A stretch of DNA of 64,000 bases from Streptomyces sp. NRRL F-5123. GTDB taxonomy: Bacteria > Actinomycetota > Actinomycetes > Streptomycetales > Streptomycetaceae. Positions 31,886-40,711 of this stretch are shown here, in pieces. The notes beneath the pieces are model-generated. The model had not been told where the DNA came from, made no database searches, and was given only the letters and a program-made list of their open reading frames with translations. Where the stretch lies: NCBI RefSeq assembly GCF_000721495.1, contig NZ_JOHY01000001.1, positions 186,001 through 250,000 on the forward strand. Reading direction: 5' to 3'. A program made the position numbers and the translations under genes. How positions within the stretch are numbered: the stretch's first letter is position 1; the number at the start of each line of letters is the position of its first letter.

Positions 31886-32839
31886 ATGAGGATCGGCGAC
31901 GTCGCGCGGCGCGCGGGGGTGAGCGCGAAGGCCATCCGGCGCTACGAGGAGCTGGGGCTGGTCGCGCCGCGCCGGCTGCCCAACGGCTACCGCACCTTCA
32001 GCGAGGACGACGTGCGCGCGGTGCGCGAGCTGCGGGCGCTGCGCGAGCTGGGGATACCGGCCGAGCGGACCCGGCCCTTCCTGGAGTGCCTGGCCTCCGG
32101 GGCGCCGGACGCCGACGACTGCCCGTCCTCGCTGGCCGAATACCGCGCCGCGATCGACGAACTGGGTGCCCGCATCACGGAGCTGACAGACCGCCGGGAG
32201 CGGCTCGCCGCCCGCCTCACCGCGGCGGCGTACCGCACCACCCGCGCGGACCCGCCGTCGCCGGCCGCACCCGCCGCGCCCGCCCGGCCCGTCGCCGTGC
32301 CTGCGCCCGTGCCCGGTGACCTCGCCGGCCGGCTCCCGGGGCTCCGGCTGCCCCGGCTCGCGCTGCCCGCGACGGACGGCGGCACGGTCGCCCTCGACGG
32401 CCTGGGCCCCGGACGCACCGTCCTCTACCTCTACCCGCTGACCGGCCGCCCCGACGCGGACCTGCCCGCGGGGTGGGACACCATCCCCGGCGCGCGCGGC
32501 TGCACCGCCGAGGCCTGCGGCTTCCGCGACCACCACGACGACCTCACCGCCGCGGGCGCGGCCGCCGTGTACGGACTGTCCGGGCAGGACACCGGCTACC
32601 AGCGCGAGGTGACCGAGCGGCTGCGGCTGCCGTTCGCGATGCTGTCCGACCCCCGACTGCGCCTGGCCTCCGCACTCGGCCTGCCGACGTTCGAGGCCGG
32701 CGGGCAGCAGCTGTACGTGCGGATCACGCTGATCGTCAGGGACGGCGTGGTCGAGCGCGTCTTCCACCCCGTGGACGCGCCCGGCGAGCACGCCGGGCAG
32801 GTGGTGCGCTGGCTCAGGTCGGCGGGCACGCGCCCGTGA
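31886..32839 (+). CDS. MerR regulator fused to a PrxQ/AhpC-type peroxiredoxin domain
   Basis: This 317-aa protein has residues 1-70 as a MerR winged helix (MRIGDVARRAGVSAKAIRRY), followed by the dimerisation coiled coil to ~115, with Cys68 and Cys79 placed where MerR proteins bind metals or sense redox. After a Pro/Ala linker (~123-143) comes a thioredoxin-fold domain: VLYLYPLTGRPDADLPAG, Cys206 and Cys211 in GCTAEACGFRD (the PrxQ peroxidatic/resolving pair) and VYGLSGQDTGYQREV. One protein may thus both sense and remove peroxide. RBS GGAGG precedes ATG 31886. The methyltransferase 70 bp downstream is probably cotranscribed. Confidence 0.85.
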   Translation: MRIGDVARRAGVSAKAIRRYEELGLVAPRRLPNGYRTFSEDDVRAVRELRALRELGIPAERTRPFLECLASGAPDADDCPSSLAEYRAAIDELGARITELTDRRERLAARLTAAAYRTTRADPPSPAAPAAPARPVAVPAPVPGDLAGRLPGLRLPRLALPATDGGTVALDGLGPGRTVLYLYPLTGRPDADLPAGWDTIPGARGCTAEACGFRDHHDDLTAAGAAAVYGLSGQDTGYQREVTERLRLPFAMLSDPRLRLASALGLPTFEAGGQQLYVRITLIVRDGVVERVFHPVDAPGEHAGQVVRWLRSAGTRP

Positions 32840-32909
32840 AGCACCCGCAGCAGGATGCCGCGGACACGACGGATACGACGGGCACGAAGGACGACGCGAG
32901 GGAGGCCCG

Positions 32910-33683
32910 ATGACCGGGCGTACGGCGGACGGCAGCGCGGGCGACGCGGACTACGCGGCGATCGGCGGCGGGTACTCCGCCTACCGGCAGCCGGAGCCGC
33001 GGATCGCCGCCCTCGTCGAGCAGGCGCTGGACGGCGCCCGCACGGTGGTCAACGTCGGCGCGGGCGCGGGCTCGTACGAATCCTCCGCCTTCGAGGTGAC
33101 GCCCGTGGAGCCGTCGGCGTCGATGCGGGCCCAGCGGCCCGCGCACCTGCCGCCCGCCGTCGACGGCGTCGCCGAGCGGCTGCCCTTCCCGGACGACTCC
33201 TTCGACGCCGCCATGACCACCTTCAGCATCCACCAGTGGAGCGACACCGCGGCCGGCCTGCACGAGATGCGCCGGGTGTCCCGCGGCCCGGTCGTCGTCC
33301 TGACCTGCGACCCGGACCTGGTGCGGGACTTCTGGCTGTACGCGTACGCGCCGCTGGTACTGGACACCGAGGCCCGCCGCTACCCGGCGGTAGCCGCCGT
33401 CACCGAAGCCCTCGGCGGGCACGCCGACGTCACGGCCGTGCCCATCCCGGCCGACTGCGCGGACGGCTTCAACGAGGCCTACTACGCGCGCCCCGAGATG
33501 CTGCTCGACCCGGCCGCCCGCCGGGCCTGCTCGGCGTGGAGCTTCGTCGACCCGGAGACGGCCGGCCGCTACACCGAGCACCTGCGCCGCGACCTGGCCG
33601 ACGGCACCTGGGACGCCCGCCACGGCGCGCTGCGCGACCAGCCCTTCCTGCGCGGCTCGCTGGTCCTCGTCCGCGCGGTCTGA
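32910..33683 (+). CDS. SAM-dependent methyltransferase downstream of the MerR fusion
   Basis: This 257-aa class I methyltransferase has a divergent motif I (VVNVGAGAGSYE), the proximal VEPSASMRAQRP, motif II DAAMTTFSIHQWSD and RGPVVVLTCDPDLVRDFW. The ATG has GGGAGG 5 nt upstream. It shares the MerR-type promoter, so its substrate may be the inducing compound or a detoxification intermediate. Only 6 bp separate it from the convergent MpaB-family gene. Confidence 0.8.
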   Translation: MTGRTADGSAGDADYAAIGGGYSAYRQPEPRIAALVEQALDGARTVVNVGAGAGSYESSAFEVTPVEPSASMRAQRPAHLPPAVDGVAERLPFPDDSFDAAMTTFSIHQWSDTAAGLHEMRRVSRGPVVVLTCDPDLVRDFWLYAYAPLVLDTEARRYPAVAAVTEALGGHADVTAVPIPADCADGFNEAYYARPEMLLDPAARRACSAWSFVDPETAGRYTEHLRRDLADGTWDARHGALRDQPFLRGSLVLVRAV

Positions 33684-33689
33684 GCCCCC

Positions 33690-34571
33690 TCAGGCCCCGC
33701 CCGCGGGCGGCGGGGCCATGGCCCAGCGGATCGCCCGCGTCAGTCCCTGCCCCGCCCAGCGCACCCCGGTCGCCTCCGTCACCGGCAGGTACGGCAGCCG
33801 CAGCGGCACGCGGGCCCACACCGGGAGCAGCGCGACCGCGTTCGCGGCGAGCACGGCGTAACCGGGCCGGGCCGCCCACGGCAGCGGCGGGGTGAGCAGC
33901 AGGAAGCGCGCGGCCTCCCTGGCCTGCGCGGTGGCGCGCAGCTCCGGGCGGTACGCGTCGAGTACGGCGGCGAGCCGGGCCTGGTCGCGCGGCGGGTCCA
34001 CCACCCCGAGCGCGGCGCCGACCCGGGCGGTGTCCGCCACGTAGGCGTCGTATCCCGCGTCGTCCAGCGGGCGGGCGCCGTAACGGCGGTGCGCGCGCAG
34101 GAAGCTGTCGACCTCGGCCGCGTGCACCCAGGCCAGCAGGTGCGGGTCGGAGGCGCGGTAGGGCTCGCCGTCCGCCGTGGTGCCGCCGACCCGTGCGTGG
34201 ATGCGCCGCACCTGGGCGACGGCGCGCTCGGCGTCCGCCGCGGTCCCGAACGTCGTCACGGCCAGGAAGCCGCTGGTGCGCTGGAGCCGCCCCCACGGAT
34301 CGCCGCGGTATCCGGAGTGCGCGGCGACCGCCGCCATCGCGAGCGGGTGCAGCGACTGCAGCAGCAGCGCGCACAGGCCGCCGGTGAACATCGACGCGTC
34401 GCCGTGCACGGTGCGGATCGGCCGGTCGGGCGCGAACCAGCGCGGCCCCGGGGTGTCGTGGATCCGCGCCCGGGCGGCGGGCCCTTCCGGCCCTGCCACC
34501 CTGGCGAACAGCTCCTCGCCCAGCCGCCGCCGCACCGCGCCGAGCCCGGGTATCTCCGGACAGGTCACCAC
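33690..34571 (-). CDS. MpaB/Lcp-family (DUF2236) haem oxygenase-like protein
   Basis: This 293-aa protein has the family landmarks: WFAPDRPIRTVHGDASMF, ALLLQSLHPLAMAAVAAHS (conserved His near the N-terminus), GTAADAERAVAQVRRIHARVGG and PHLLAWVHAAEVDSFLRAHRRYG. The family includes latex-clearing oxygenase Lcp and fungal MpaB, which cleave C=C bonds in isoprenoid chains. Many bacterial members are uncharacterised. Start is one of two adjacent GTG codons (34571). Confidence 0.82.
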   Translation of the reverse strand: MVTCPEIPGLGAVRRRLGEELFARVAGPEGPAARARIHDTPGPRWFAPDRPIRTVHGDASMFTGGLCALLLQSLHPLAMAAVAAHSGYRGDPWGRLQRTSGFLAVTTFGTAADAERAVAQVRRIHARVGGTTADGEPYRASDPHLLAWVHAAEVDSFLRAHRRYGARPLDDAGYDAYVADTARVGAALGVVDPPRDQARLAAVLDAYRPELRATAQAREAARFLLLTPPLPWAARPGYAVLAANAVALLPVWARVPLRLPYLPVTEATGVRWAGQGLTRAIRWAMAPPPAGGA

Positions 34572-34757
34572 ACTGCCACTCTACGGCGCCGGGCCCCGCC
34601 GGCGGAGGCGGCCCGCGCCCGGCGCGCACGGGCGCCGTGGGCGCGGCGCCGCCGCGCACCGGCCCACCCGCACGGCCGCGAGCGGGTGCGCCGGCCCTGG
34701 GGCCGGGGCAGGATGGGCTGAGGACCGCGTACTGCCCCGTCTGCGGAAGGGCCGCCC

Positions 34758-35336
34758 ATGCCGTTCAGCCGTCGCAAGGACATCGGCCTGCTCGCGCTGC
34801 GCCTCGGCGCCGGTGGCACGCTGCTCGCCCACGGCTCGCAGAAGCTGCTCGGCTGGTTCGGCGGGTCCGGCCTGGAGGCGACGGCCGCCGCGATGGAGTC
34901 GATGGGCTTCAGGCCGGGCCGGGAGAGCGCGCTGGCCGCGGGGCTCGGAGAGGCGGGCGGCGGCGCGCTGCTGGTGCTGGGCCTGGCCACCCCGGTCGCG
35001 GGCGCGGCGGCGGCGGGCGCGATGGCCGGCGCGGTGTCCGTGCACGCCCCCGCGGGCTTCTTCGCGCATCAGGGCGGCTTCGAATACCCGGCCTTCCTCG
35101 GCTTCGTGGCCGCGGGCATCGGACTGGCCGGCCCCGGCCGCCTCTCCCTCGACGCCCTGACCGGCGACCGCCTGAACCGCCCCGGCACGGTGCTGCTGGC
35201 CTTCGCCCTGAGCGCGGCCGCTGCCACCGTCGTGGTCAACCGGCGCGCGGCGGCGCTGGCCGAGGCGCAGGAGCATGCCGCGCGGTCGGCACCGGAAGCC
35301 GACCCGGACGCCGAGACGGACCCGGCCGCGACCTGA
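34758..35336 (+). CDS. DoxX family membrane protein
   Basis: This 192-aa protein has four predicted helices. The DoxX signature is LGLLALRLGAGGTLLAHGSQKLLGWFGG-like at residues ~9-37, and the second repeat has GLGEAGGGALLVLGLATPVAGAA. DoxX proteins are membrane subunits linked to thiosulfate:quinone oxidoreductase or oxidative-stress complexes, but most actinobacterial copies lack partners. The C-terminus is an acidic cytoplasmic tail. Confidence 0.85.
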   Translation: MPFSRRKDIGLLALRLGAGGTLLAHGSQKLLGWFGGSGLEATAAAMESMGFRPGRESALAAGLGEAGGGALLVLGLATPVAGAAAAGAMAGAVSVHAPAGFFAHQGGFEYPAFLGFVAAGIGLAGPGRLSLDALTGDRLNRPGTVLLAFALSAAAATVVVNRRAAALAEAQEHAARSAPEADPDAETDPAAT

Positions 35337-35581
35337 CGCAGGGAACCGCGGGCGGTGGCCCGCGCAGCCGCGAACCGGGCACAGCTGCCCCGACGGCGCA
35401 GCCGCGCCCCCGAGCCACCGTGGCCCCCTACTCGGCCGCGCACACTCAGCCGCGCAGCAAGTTCCGCGCCCGGCCGCCGAGTTCCGCCGGCCCGCCGGTC
35501 CTTCCACCGCTGCACGTCGTCCGACGGCGGCCGGACGCCGCCGCCGGGGCGCCTCGCGGGCGACCCGCTGCGACGCCCCGG

Positions 35582-35617
35582 GCCGCGGGCCCGCCGGGGG
35601 TGCGGCGGGCCCGCGGC
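35582..35617. terminator. Perfect 15-bp hairpin after the glucanase gene
   Basis: GCCGCGGGCCCGCCG (35582-35596) pairs with CGGCGGGCCCGCGGC (35603-35617) around GGGGTG, 5 bp past the glucanase stop and downstream of the convergent DoxX gene. It probably ends both transcripts. Nothing else is evident in 35337-35581. Confidence 0.75.
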
Positions 35618-35622
35618 GCAGG

Positions 35623-38490
35623 TCAGGAGGACCAGACCTGGAAGTCGGAGAGCTGGCCGGCCGGCCACCCGGTGTTCGCCGTGACCGTGACGCGGAAGTA
35701 GCGCTCGGCGGTGGCGGGGAAGGTGAGGGTGACCGTGTTGTCGCCCGCCGGGTCGAAGGTGTAGGCGGCAGAGGCCTTCAGTGTGCTGAAGGACGAGCCG
35801 TCGGTGCTGCCCTGGAGGGCCAGCGTCTGGGTGCGGGCGCCCCAGCCCGAGGGGAGCCGGAGCACGACGCGGGAGGCGCTCCGCGCGGAGCCGAGGTCGA
35901 CCTGGACCCACTGGGGGAAGGCGTTGTTGGCGCTCTCCCAGTAGCTGTTCCGGTCGGTGTCGGTGACGTGCGAGGACGCGTAGACGTCGGTGTGGCTGGA
36001 CTCGCCGGTCGCCTTGCCTGCCGCCAGGTTCGACGGTGTGCCGGGGCCGCCGGCGGCGGTGAAGGCCAGGCTGTTGAGGTTCCAGCCGCCGTTGTCCTCG
36101 ACGAGCGTGAGGACCTGCTTGCCCGCGGGCAGCGCGACGGTGGCGGTGACGGTGCTCCAGGCCTGCCAGTCGCCGGTCGCGGGGATGGCGACCGCGCCGG
36201 TGAGGTTGGTGCCCGAGGCGTCGGACAGGTGCAGGGCGCCGCTGACGGCGGCGGGCGCGGCCACCCGGAAGGCCACGGTCCAGGTACCGGCCGAGGCGGC
36301 GTTCACGGTGTAGCGGAACCACTGGCCGCCGCTGGTCCAGCCGAGGTCGTAGCCACCGCCGGTGTCGGAGGCGGACTCCAGGTCGACACCGTCCGCGCGG
36401 TAGGCGGTGCCGTTGCCGTTCACGGAGCTGACGTTGTAGGCGGTGCCCTGCCCACCGGTGTCGTAGTTCTCCGCCTGCACGGTGCCGGGTACCGCGGCGG
36501 GCGTGCCGCCGTAAGGCCCCTCGGCCGGGGGCGGGGTGGTGCCGCCGCCCTGCCAGCTGTTGCCGATGAGCGTGGCGGTGAAGGCCGCGGAGTTGTCGAG
36601 GTAGGCCGCGTTGCCGGGCTTGACGCCGGTCACGGTGGTGCCGGTGATCGTCGCGGAGCCGGTCGGCGCGGGGTAGAACGGCGGTGAGACCACGACGCCG
36701 TTGCGGCCGGGGCCGGTGACGGTGTTGTCCTGGAGCAGTGAGTTGGTCGAGGTGGACAAGCCGATGCCGTCGTAGAGCGAGTCGGCGACGGTGTTGCCGG
36801 TCGCGGTGACCTTGTCGACCGTGCCGGTGTTCTGGCCGTCGCCGCCGTTGCCGATGTGCATCGCGGGCTGGCCCTGGCTGTAGGCGTTGCCGCCGGAGCG
36901 GACGACGACGTTGCCGGTGATCGTCGCGGACAGCAGGTCGTTGCCGTTGACGCCGAAGCGCCCGGCGCCCAGGCCGATGTAACGGGCGGTGTCGCTCACG
37001 TAGTTGTTCGTGACGTGGTGCCCGCTGCCGCCGTAGACGGCGACGCCCTTGCCGCCCCAGGGCGCGATCGAGGTGTTGTTGCTGACCGTGACGTTCGCCA
37101 TCGGGGTGTAGTACGTCTTCGAGCCGTCGCCGTTGGTGTTGTAGTCCACCGAGTTGACCGCGATGGCGTCGTCGCCGGTGCCGCGCACGAAGTTGTTGCT
37201 GACGGTGAGGTCGCTGCCCTTGCCGCCGTTCAGCGACACGTTGTTGACGTTGATGCCGTCGGCCCAGATCGCGGTCAGCCGACTGTTCTTGACGCTGCCT
37301 CCGGCGCCGGAGGCCCAGAAGCCGGACATCGTGTGCTGGGTCCAGATGCCGTCCGCCGACCAGTTGGTGCCGGTGGTGTCCATGGCGCCGCCGTCACCGC
37401 CGATCGTGCTGCGGCTGACGGCGTTGGCGTCGATGTGGAAGTTCTGCACATGGCAGGACGTCACCTCGAACAGCGCGGCCAGCGGGGTGCTGTTGGGCAC
37501 CGGCACATCGCGGTAGACGGTGCTGTACCACATGCCGGCGCCCGCGATCGTGATGCCCTGCGCGCGCAGGCCCGTGGTGCCCTTGACGTAGAAGGTGCCC
37601 GGCGGGATCCACAGCGTCCTGCCCTGCGACTGCGCCTGGTTGATGCAGTTCTGGATGGCGGGCCCGGAGTCGGTGGCCGCGCTGTCGGCGGCGCCGTTGG
37701 CGGGGGTGTTGTCGGGGACCGCGCCGCAGCTGGTGACGGAGATCGAGTTCGCGGGCTGCGGCAGCGGCGCCGGCGGGTTCTCCGCGTCGACGACGTCGAC
37801 GTCGTACGAGGACGCGTCGTTGGCGGCGTCCTTGACCAGCGAGAAGGTGGCGCCGGCCGGTATCGGGTCGCCGGTGACGAAGGCGTGCGCCTCGTCCCAG
37901 AAGACCCGCGGGCTGCCGCCCGCCGGGTTCTGGTCGTCGCTGGTGTTGTAGTTGTTGTTGCCCTCGTAGACCCAGCTCTGCCTGGAGTTGAGCGGGAGCG
38001 CCTGCCGGAAGGCGCCGTTGACGTACAGGTCGAGGGTCGTCGCGGTGCCGCCGCCGGAGGCCGAGTCCGGCACACTGGCACGGACGTTGAGGAAGCTGAT
38101 GGGCGAGCCGGTGGTGTTCGTCCACCGCACCGACTGCCCCGTGCCGCCGAGGTGGGCGTACGCGTGCCCGGACGCCTCCAGCGCGGCGCTCGAATACTGC
38201 GTCGTGGGCGCGGCGGTGAGCGCGACGGCCCCGGCGCCGCCGCCCAGCGCACCCGCCTCGCCCTCGAACTCGGCGAACGGCACGGTGGCGCCGACCCCGT
38301 TGCCGGGCACGGGCGCGGCCTGCGCGGCGGTCGCCGCCGCGGGCGTACGGGCGGCGGCGCTCGCGGCGGCGCCGGTCAGCAGTCCGGTGGCGGCGGCGCC
38401 TGCCACCACGGTCATGGCGGCGACGAGGGCCGCCGGCAGTCTCCGCACGGCGCTGCGCGCGCCGTGCGGGTGGATGGTCGACACCCGCAT
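35623..38490 (-). CDS. Secreted multidomain glycanase, GH87-like (alpha-1,3-glucanase / mycodextranase type)
   Basis: This 955-aa exported enzyme has: signal peptide 1-47 (cleaved near ASAAARTP); CBM35-like beta-sandwich ~55-235; right-handed parallel beta-helix ~235-690; CBM6-like module ~700-815 (VQAENYDTGGQGTAYN, GGQWFRYTVN); discoidin/F5-8C module ~825-955 (SHVTDTDRNSYWES, VQVDLGS). Catalytic aspartates of the GH87 type are suggested by WADGINVNNV and GTGDDAIAVNSVDY. It would cut fungal or bacterial alpha-1,3-glucans outside the cell. ATG 38490 has AAGGAG 7 nt upstream. Confidence 0.85.
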   Translation of the reverse strand: MRVSTIHPHGARSAVRRLPAALVAAMTVVAGAAATGLLTGAAASAAARTPAAATAAQAAPVPGNGVGATVPFAEFEGEAGALGGGAGAVALTAAPTTQYSSAALEASGHAYAHLGGTGQSVRWTNTTGSPISFLNVRASVPDSASGGGTATTLDLYVNGAFRQALPLNSRQSWVYEGNNNYNTSDDQNPAGGSPRVFWDEAHAFVTGDPIPAGATFSLVKDAANDASSYDVDVVDAENPPAPLPQPANSISVTSCGAVPDNTPANGAADSAATDSGPAIQNCINQAQSQGRTLWIPPGTFYVKGTTGLRAQGITIAGAGMWYSTVYRDVPVPNSTPLAALFEVTSCHVQNFHIDANAVSRSTIGGDGGAMDTTGTNWSADGIWTQHTMSGFWASGAGGSVKNSRLTAIWADGINVNNVSLNGGKGSDLTVSNNFVRGTGDDAIAVNSVDYNTNGDGSKTYYTPMANVTVSNNTSIAPWGGKGVAVYGGSGHHVTNNYVSDTARYIGLGAGRFGVNGNDLLSATITGNVVVRSGGNAYSQGQPAMHIGNGGDGQNTGTVDKVTATGNTVADSLYDGIGLSTSTNSLLQDNTVTGPGRNGVVVSPPFYPAPTGSATITGTTVTGVKPGNAAYLDNSAAFTATLIGNSWQGGGTTPPPAEGPYGGTPAAVPGTVQAENYDTGGQGTAYNVSSVNGNGTAYRADGVDLESASDTGGGYDLGWTSGGQWFRYTVNAASAGTWTVAFRVAAPAAVSGALHLSDASGTNLTGAVAIPATGDWQAWSTVTATVALPAGKQVLTLVEDNGGWNLNSLAFTAAGGPGTPSNLAAGKATGESSHTDVYASSHVTDTDRNSYWESANNAFPQWVQVDLGSARSASRVVLRLPSGWGARTQTLALQGSTDGSSFSTLKASAAYTFDPAGDNTVTLTFPATAERYFRVTVTANTGWPAGQLSDFQVWSS

Positions 38491-38754
38491 CTGATGCTCC
38501 TTCACGGACGGTGGGGGGAACGGGCGCCCCGACCGTACAGAGCGCGAAGGAATCACCGCAAGGTTGCGATCGAGTAAAGAAAAAATTTCATGAATGACTG
38601 GAAGATCGACGCAGCGCCCGCCGAGGGGGCGTACGGGTGACGGATGGGCACGGAGCGGCAACGTCCGCACAACGGACCGGTGGCGTCATCCCGTTGTCCG
38701 CGGACGTGCTCCTACCCTTGGCCGAAGACGGACGTTGTATCCGAGGGGGGACAC

Positions 38755-39276
38755 ATGCGGTCGGTCGGATCATTACGGGCGGTCAGAGGGGCGGCCTGCG
38801 CGGTCGCGGCGGTCGCGGCGGCGGGACTGCTCACGGGGTGCACGGTCCCGGGAACCGGGGCCGCCGGGGTGAGCGTGGACGCGAGCGGGAAGCCGGTGGC
38901 CCTCCTCGCCGTGTGCGGGCACCACATCGACGGAGCGACGCTCTACCGGACCAACCCTGACGAGAGCACCTCGGACGAGGCCCACTGGACGGCGGACGAC
39001 CCGCTCGGTCCCGGTGTTGTCAGCTGGCCCTTGAACGGCGACGTGCCGGGCTGGACCGTCGACTACTACCTGACCGGGCTGCGCCCGGGAGTCACCTACA
39101 CGCTCTACGGCTGGACCAAGGACAACTCCTGGTCGGCGGAGGCCGTCGACTTCACCCTGGCCGATCTCGCCGATCTGACTCCGGGCCGGGTCCGCTTCTT
39201 CGACATCTACAAGGGCGACGGCGGCAGCACGGCGACGGTGGCCGCCGCCGACTTCTACAAACGCTCCTGTCCCTAG
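38755..39276 (+). CDS. Secreted lipoprotein of unknown function
   Basis: This 173-aa protein has a signal ending in lipobox LLTGC (about residue 29). The mature part has a beta-rich pattern (VALLAVCGHHIDGATLYR, WTVDYYLTGLRPGVTYTLYG) resembling a fibronectin-like fold and ends KRSCP, with a second and third Cys available for a disulfide. GAGGGGGG lies just before ATG 38755. It is divergent from the glucanase across a 264-bp gap that is AT-rich near 38570-38595. Confidence 0.78.
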   Translation: MRSVGSLRAVRGAACAVAAVAAAGLLTGCTVPGTGAAGVSVDASGKPVALLAVCGHHIDGATLYRTNPDESTSDEAHWTADDPLGPGVVSWPLNGDVPGWTVDYYLTGLRPGVTYTLYGWTKDNSWSAEAVDFTLADLADLTPGRVRFFDIYKGDGGSTATVAAADFYKRSCP

Positions 39277-39292
39277 CCGCCGCGCCGCGCGG

Positions 39293-39418
39293 TCAGGTCG
39301 CGGGCGGCGGCGCCGCCTCCGCGGTGCCGGCCGCGGCATGTTCGCCACCGCCCGGCGACACCTCGAAGCGCACCGCGATCCCGTCGGACAGTTCCACCTC
39401 TGCGTAGCTCGCCACCAT
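39293..39418 (-). CDS. 41-aa peptide downstream of the ThiF-like gene
   Basis: The frame ATG 39418 to TGA 39293 encodes a 41-residue acidic peptide starting MVASYAEVELSDGIAVRFEV and ending APPPAT. The N-terminal two-strand pattern resembles the start of the trypsin-associated CU044_2847/trypco1 domain, but the rest of that domain is absent. It lies 58 bp downstream of the ThiF-like stop on the same strand. It could be a substrate or effector of that enzyme, or a short conserved cytoplasmic peptide. The ribosome-binding site is weak. Confidence 0.45.
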   Translation of the reverse strand: MVASYAEVELSDGIAVRFEVSPGGGEHAAAGTAEAAPPPAT

Positions 39419-39476
39419 CCCATTGTCCCCGGCCTGGCCCCGCCCGTACGGCAGTTGACCGCGCATCGGGGCCGCC

Positions 39477-40589
39477 CTACCGGCCCGTGCCGCACGCCGG
39501 GCAGTCCGGGCGGCGCGGGTGGCGCTCGACGTCCGGCTCCTCCAGCGCCGCGAGGTTGATGCCGTAGCGGAAACCGGGCTCCATCGGCGGGGCGCCGGTG
39601 AGCAGGGCCGTGGCGGCGTGCGCGATCAGCAGCCCGGACAGGCCCGCGGTCACGGCGGTGACCGGATTCCACGGCATCCGCGGCGACGCGGCGTCCTCGT
39701 CCTGGCCCGGCGCCAGGGCCAGTTCGCGCCGCTCCACCTCGCCCGCCCGCAGGCACACCCAGCACGGGCCGGACCCCGGCACGTACACCCCCATCGACGC
39801 CAGCGGGCCCCGGTAGCCGCCGTCGATCCACGGCGTGCCCGACGCCAGGCAGGCCGCGTTCGCCCAGCGGCGGACCTCCGGCGGCCGGTCGGCGCACAGC
39901 AGCAGCAGGTCGTACGGGCGCGCGGGCCCGCCGAGCAGCGCGGTGACGTCCCGCGGCCCCGTCACGCGGGTCCGCTCGCTGCTGACCTCGACCTGCGAGT
40001 TGACCGCGCGCAGGGCCTCGCGCGCCGCCTCCGCCTTGGGGCGCCCGAGGTCGCTCTCCCGGTAGAGCGGCTGCCGGTTGAGGTTGGACAGCTCGACGGT
40101 GTCGGGGTCCACGCAGTGCAGGTGCCCGACGCCGGAGGCGACCAGCGCGTGTGCTGCGTAGCCGCCCGTCCCGCCCAGGCCGATCAGCAGCACCCGGGCG
40201 GCGCACAGCCGCTCCTGCAACTCCCACGCGCTGCGCCGCGGCCCCCGGTCCAGCCAGCGCAGCAGCGGCACGCCCCGGCTGTAGCGCTCCTGCTCGCGCC
40301 CGGAGAGGGCGGGCGCGGGCGCGGCTGCGTCCTCCAGATGCCCGGCCTCGGCGAGTTCGGTGACCGCCTGCTCGGCCTCGGCCGCCGTCACCGCCGGATG
40401 CGCCGCCGCCACCAGGCGGGCCGCCTCGCCGGCCGTACGGCTGCCGTCCAGCGCCTCGACCAGCGCCCAGACCCAGCCGTCCGGATCGTCGATCTCCACA
40501 CCGATCCCGTAGACCACGCTGCCGAGCCGGACCTTCCCGTCCACCGTGCGGTAGCCGGAATGCTCGGGTTTGACGCGCGGCCGTAACAT
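39477..40589 (-). CDS. ThiF/E1-like adenylating enzyme with PqqD-like N-terminal domain
   Basis: From ATG 40589 the protein has 370 aa. Residues ~15-90 form a winged-helix domain (RLGSVVYGIGVEIDDPDGWV, LVEALDGSRT, LAEAGHLEDA) like the peptide-recognition domain of PqqD and cyclodehydratase-type RiPP proteins. The E1 Rossmann domain follows: VLLIGLGGTGGYAAHALV, DPDTVELSNLNRQ and Lys185. Four zinc cysteines are Cys276/Cys279 (CWVC) and Cys363/Cys366 (CPAC). It would adenylate a C-terminal carboxylate of a peptide or small protein. An earlier start at 40652 would overlap the divergent peptidase region. Confidence 0.82.
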   Translation of the reverse strand: MLRPRVKPEHSGYRTVDGKVRLGSVVYGIGVEIDDPDGWVWALVEALDGSRTAGEAARLVAAAHPAVTAAEAEQAVTELAEAGHLEDAAAPAPALSGREQERYSRGVPLLRWLDRGPRRSAWELQERLCAARVLLIGLGGTGGYAAHALVASGVGHLHCVDPDTVELSNLNRQPLYRESDLGRPKAEAAREALRAVNSQVEVSSERTRVTGPRDVTALLGGPARPYDLLLLCADRPPEVRRWANAACLASGTPWIDGGYRGPLASMGVYVPGSGPCWVCLRAGEVERRELALAPGQDEDAASPRMPWNPVTAVTAGLSGLLIAHAATALLTGAPPMEPGFRYGINLAALEEPDVERHPRRPDCPACGTGR

Positions 40590-40711
40590 GCGGAGGATTC
40601 GACTCCATTCAATGGCGGAACGCTTGACACCCCGCAGTCCACATGAATCCATGGTTGCCCGTCAACTGCCGCCGCGGCAGGGCGCGGGTCGACCGGAAGA
40701 GGTATTCACGG

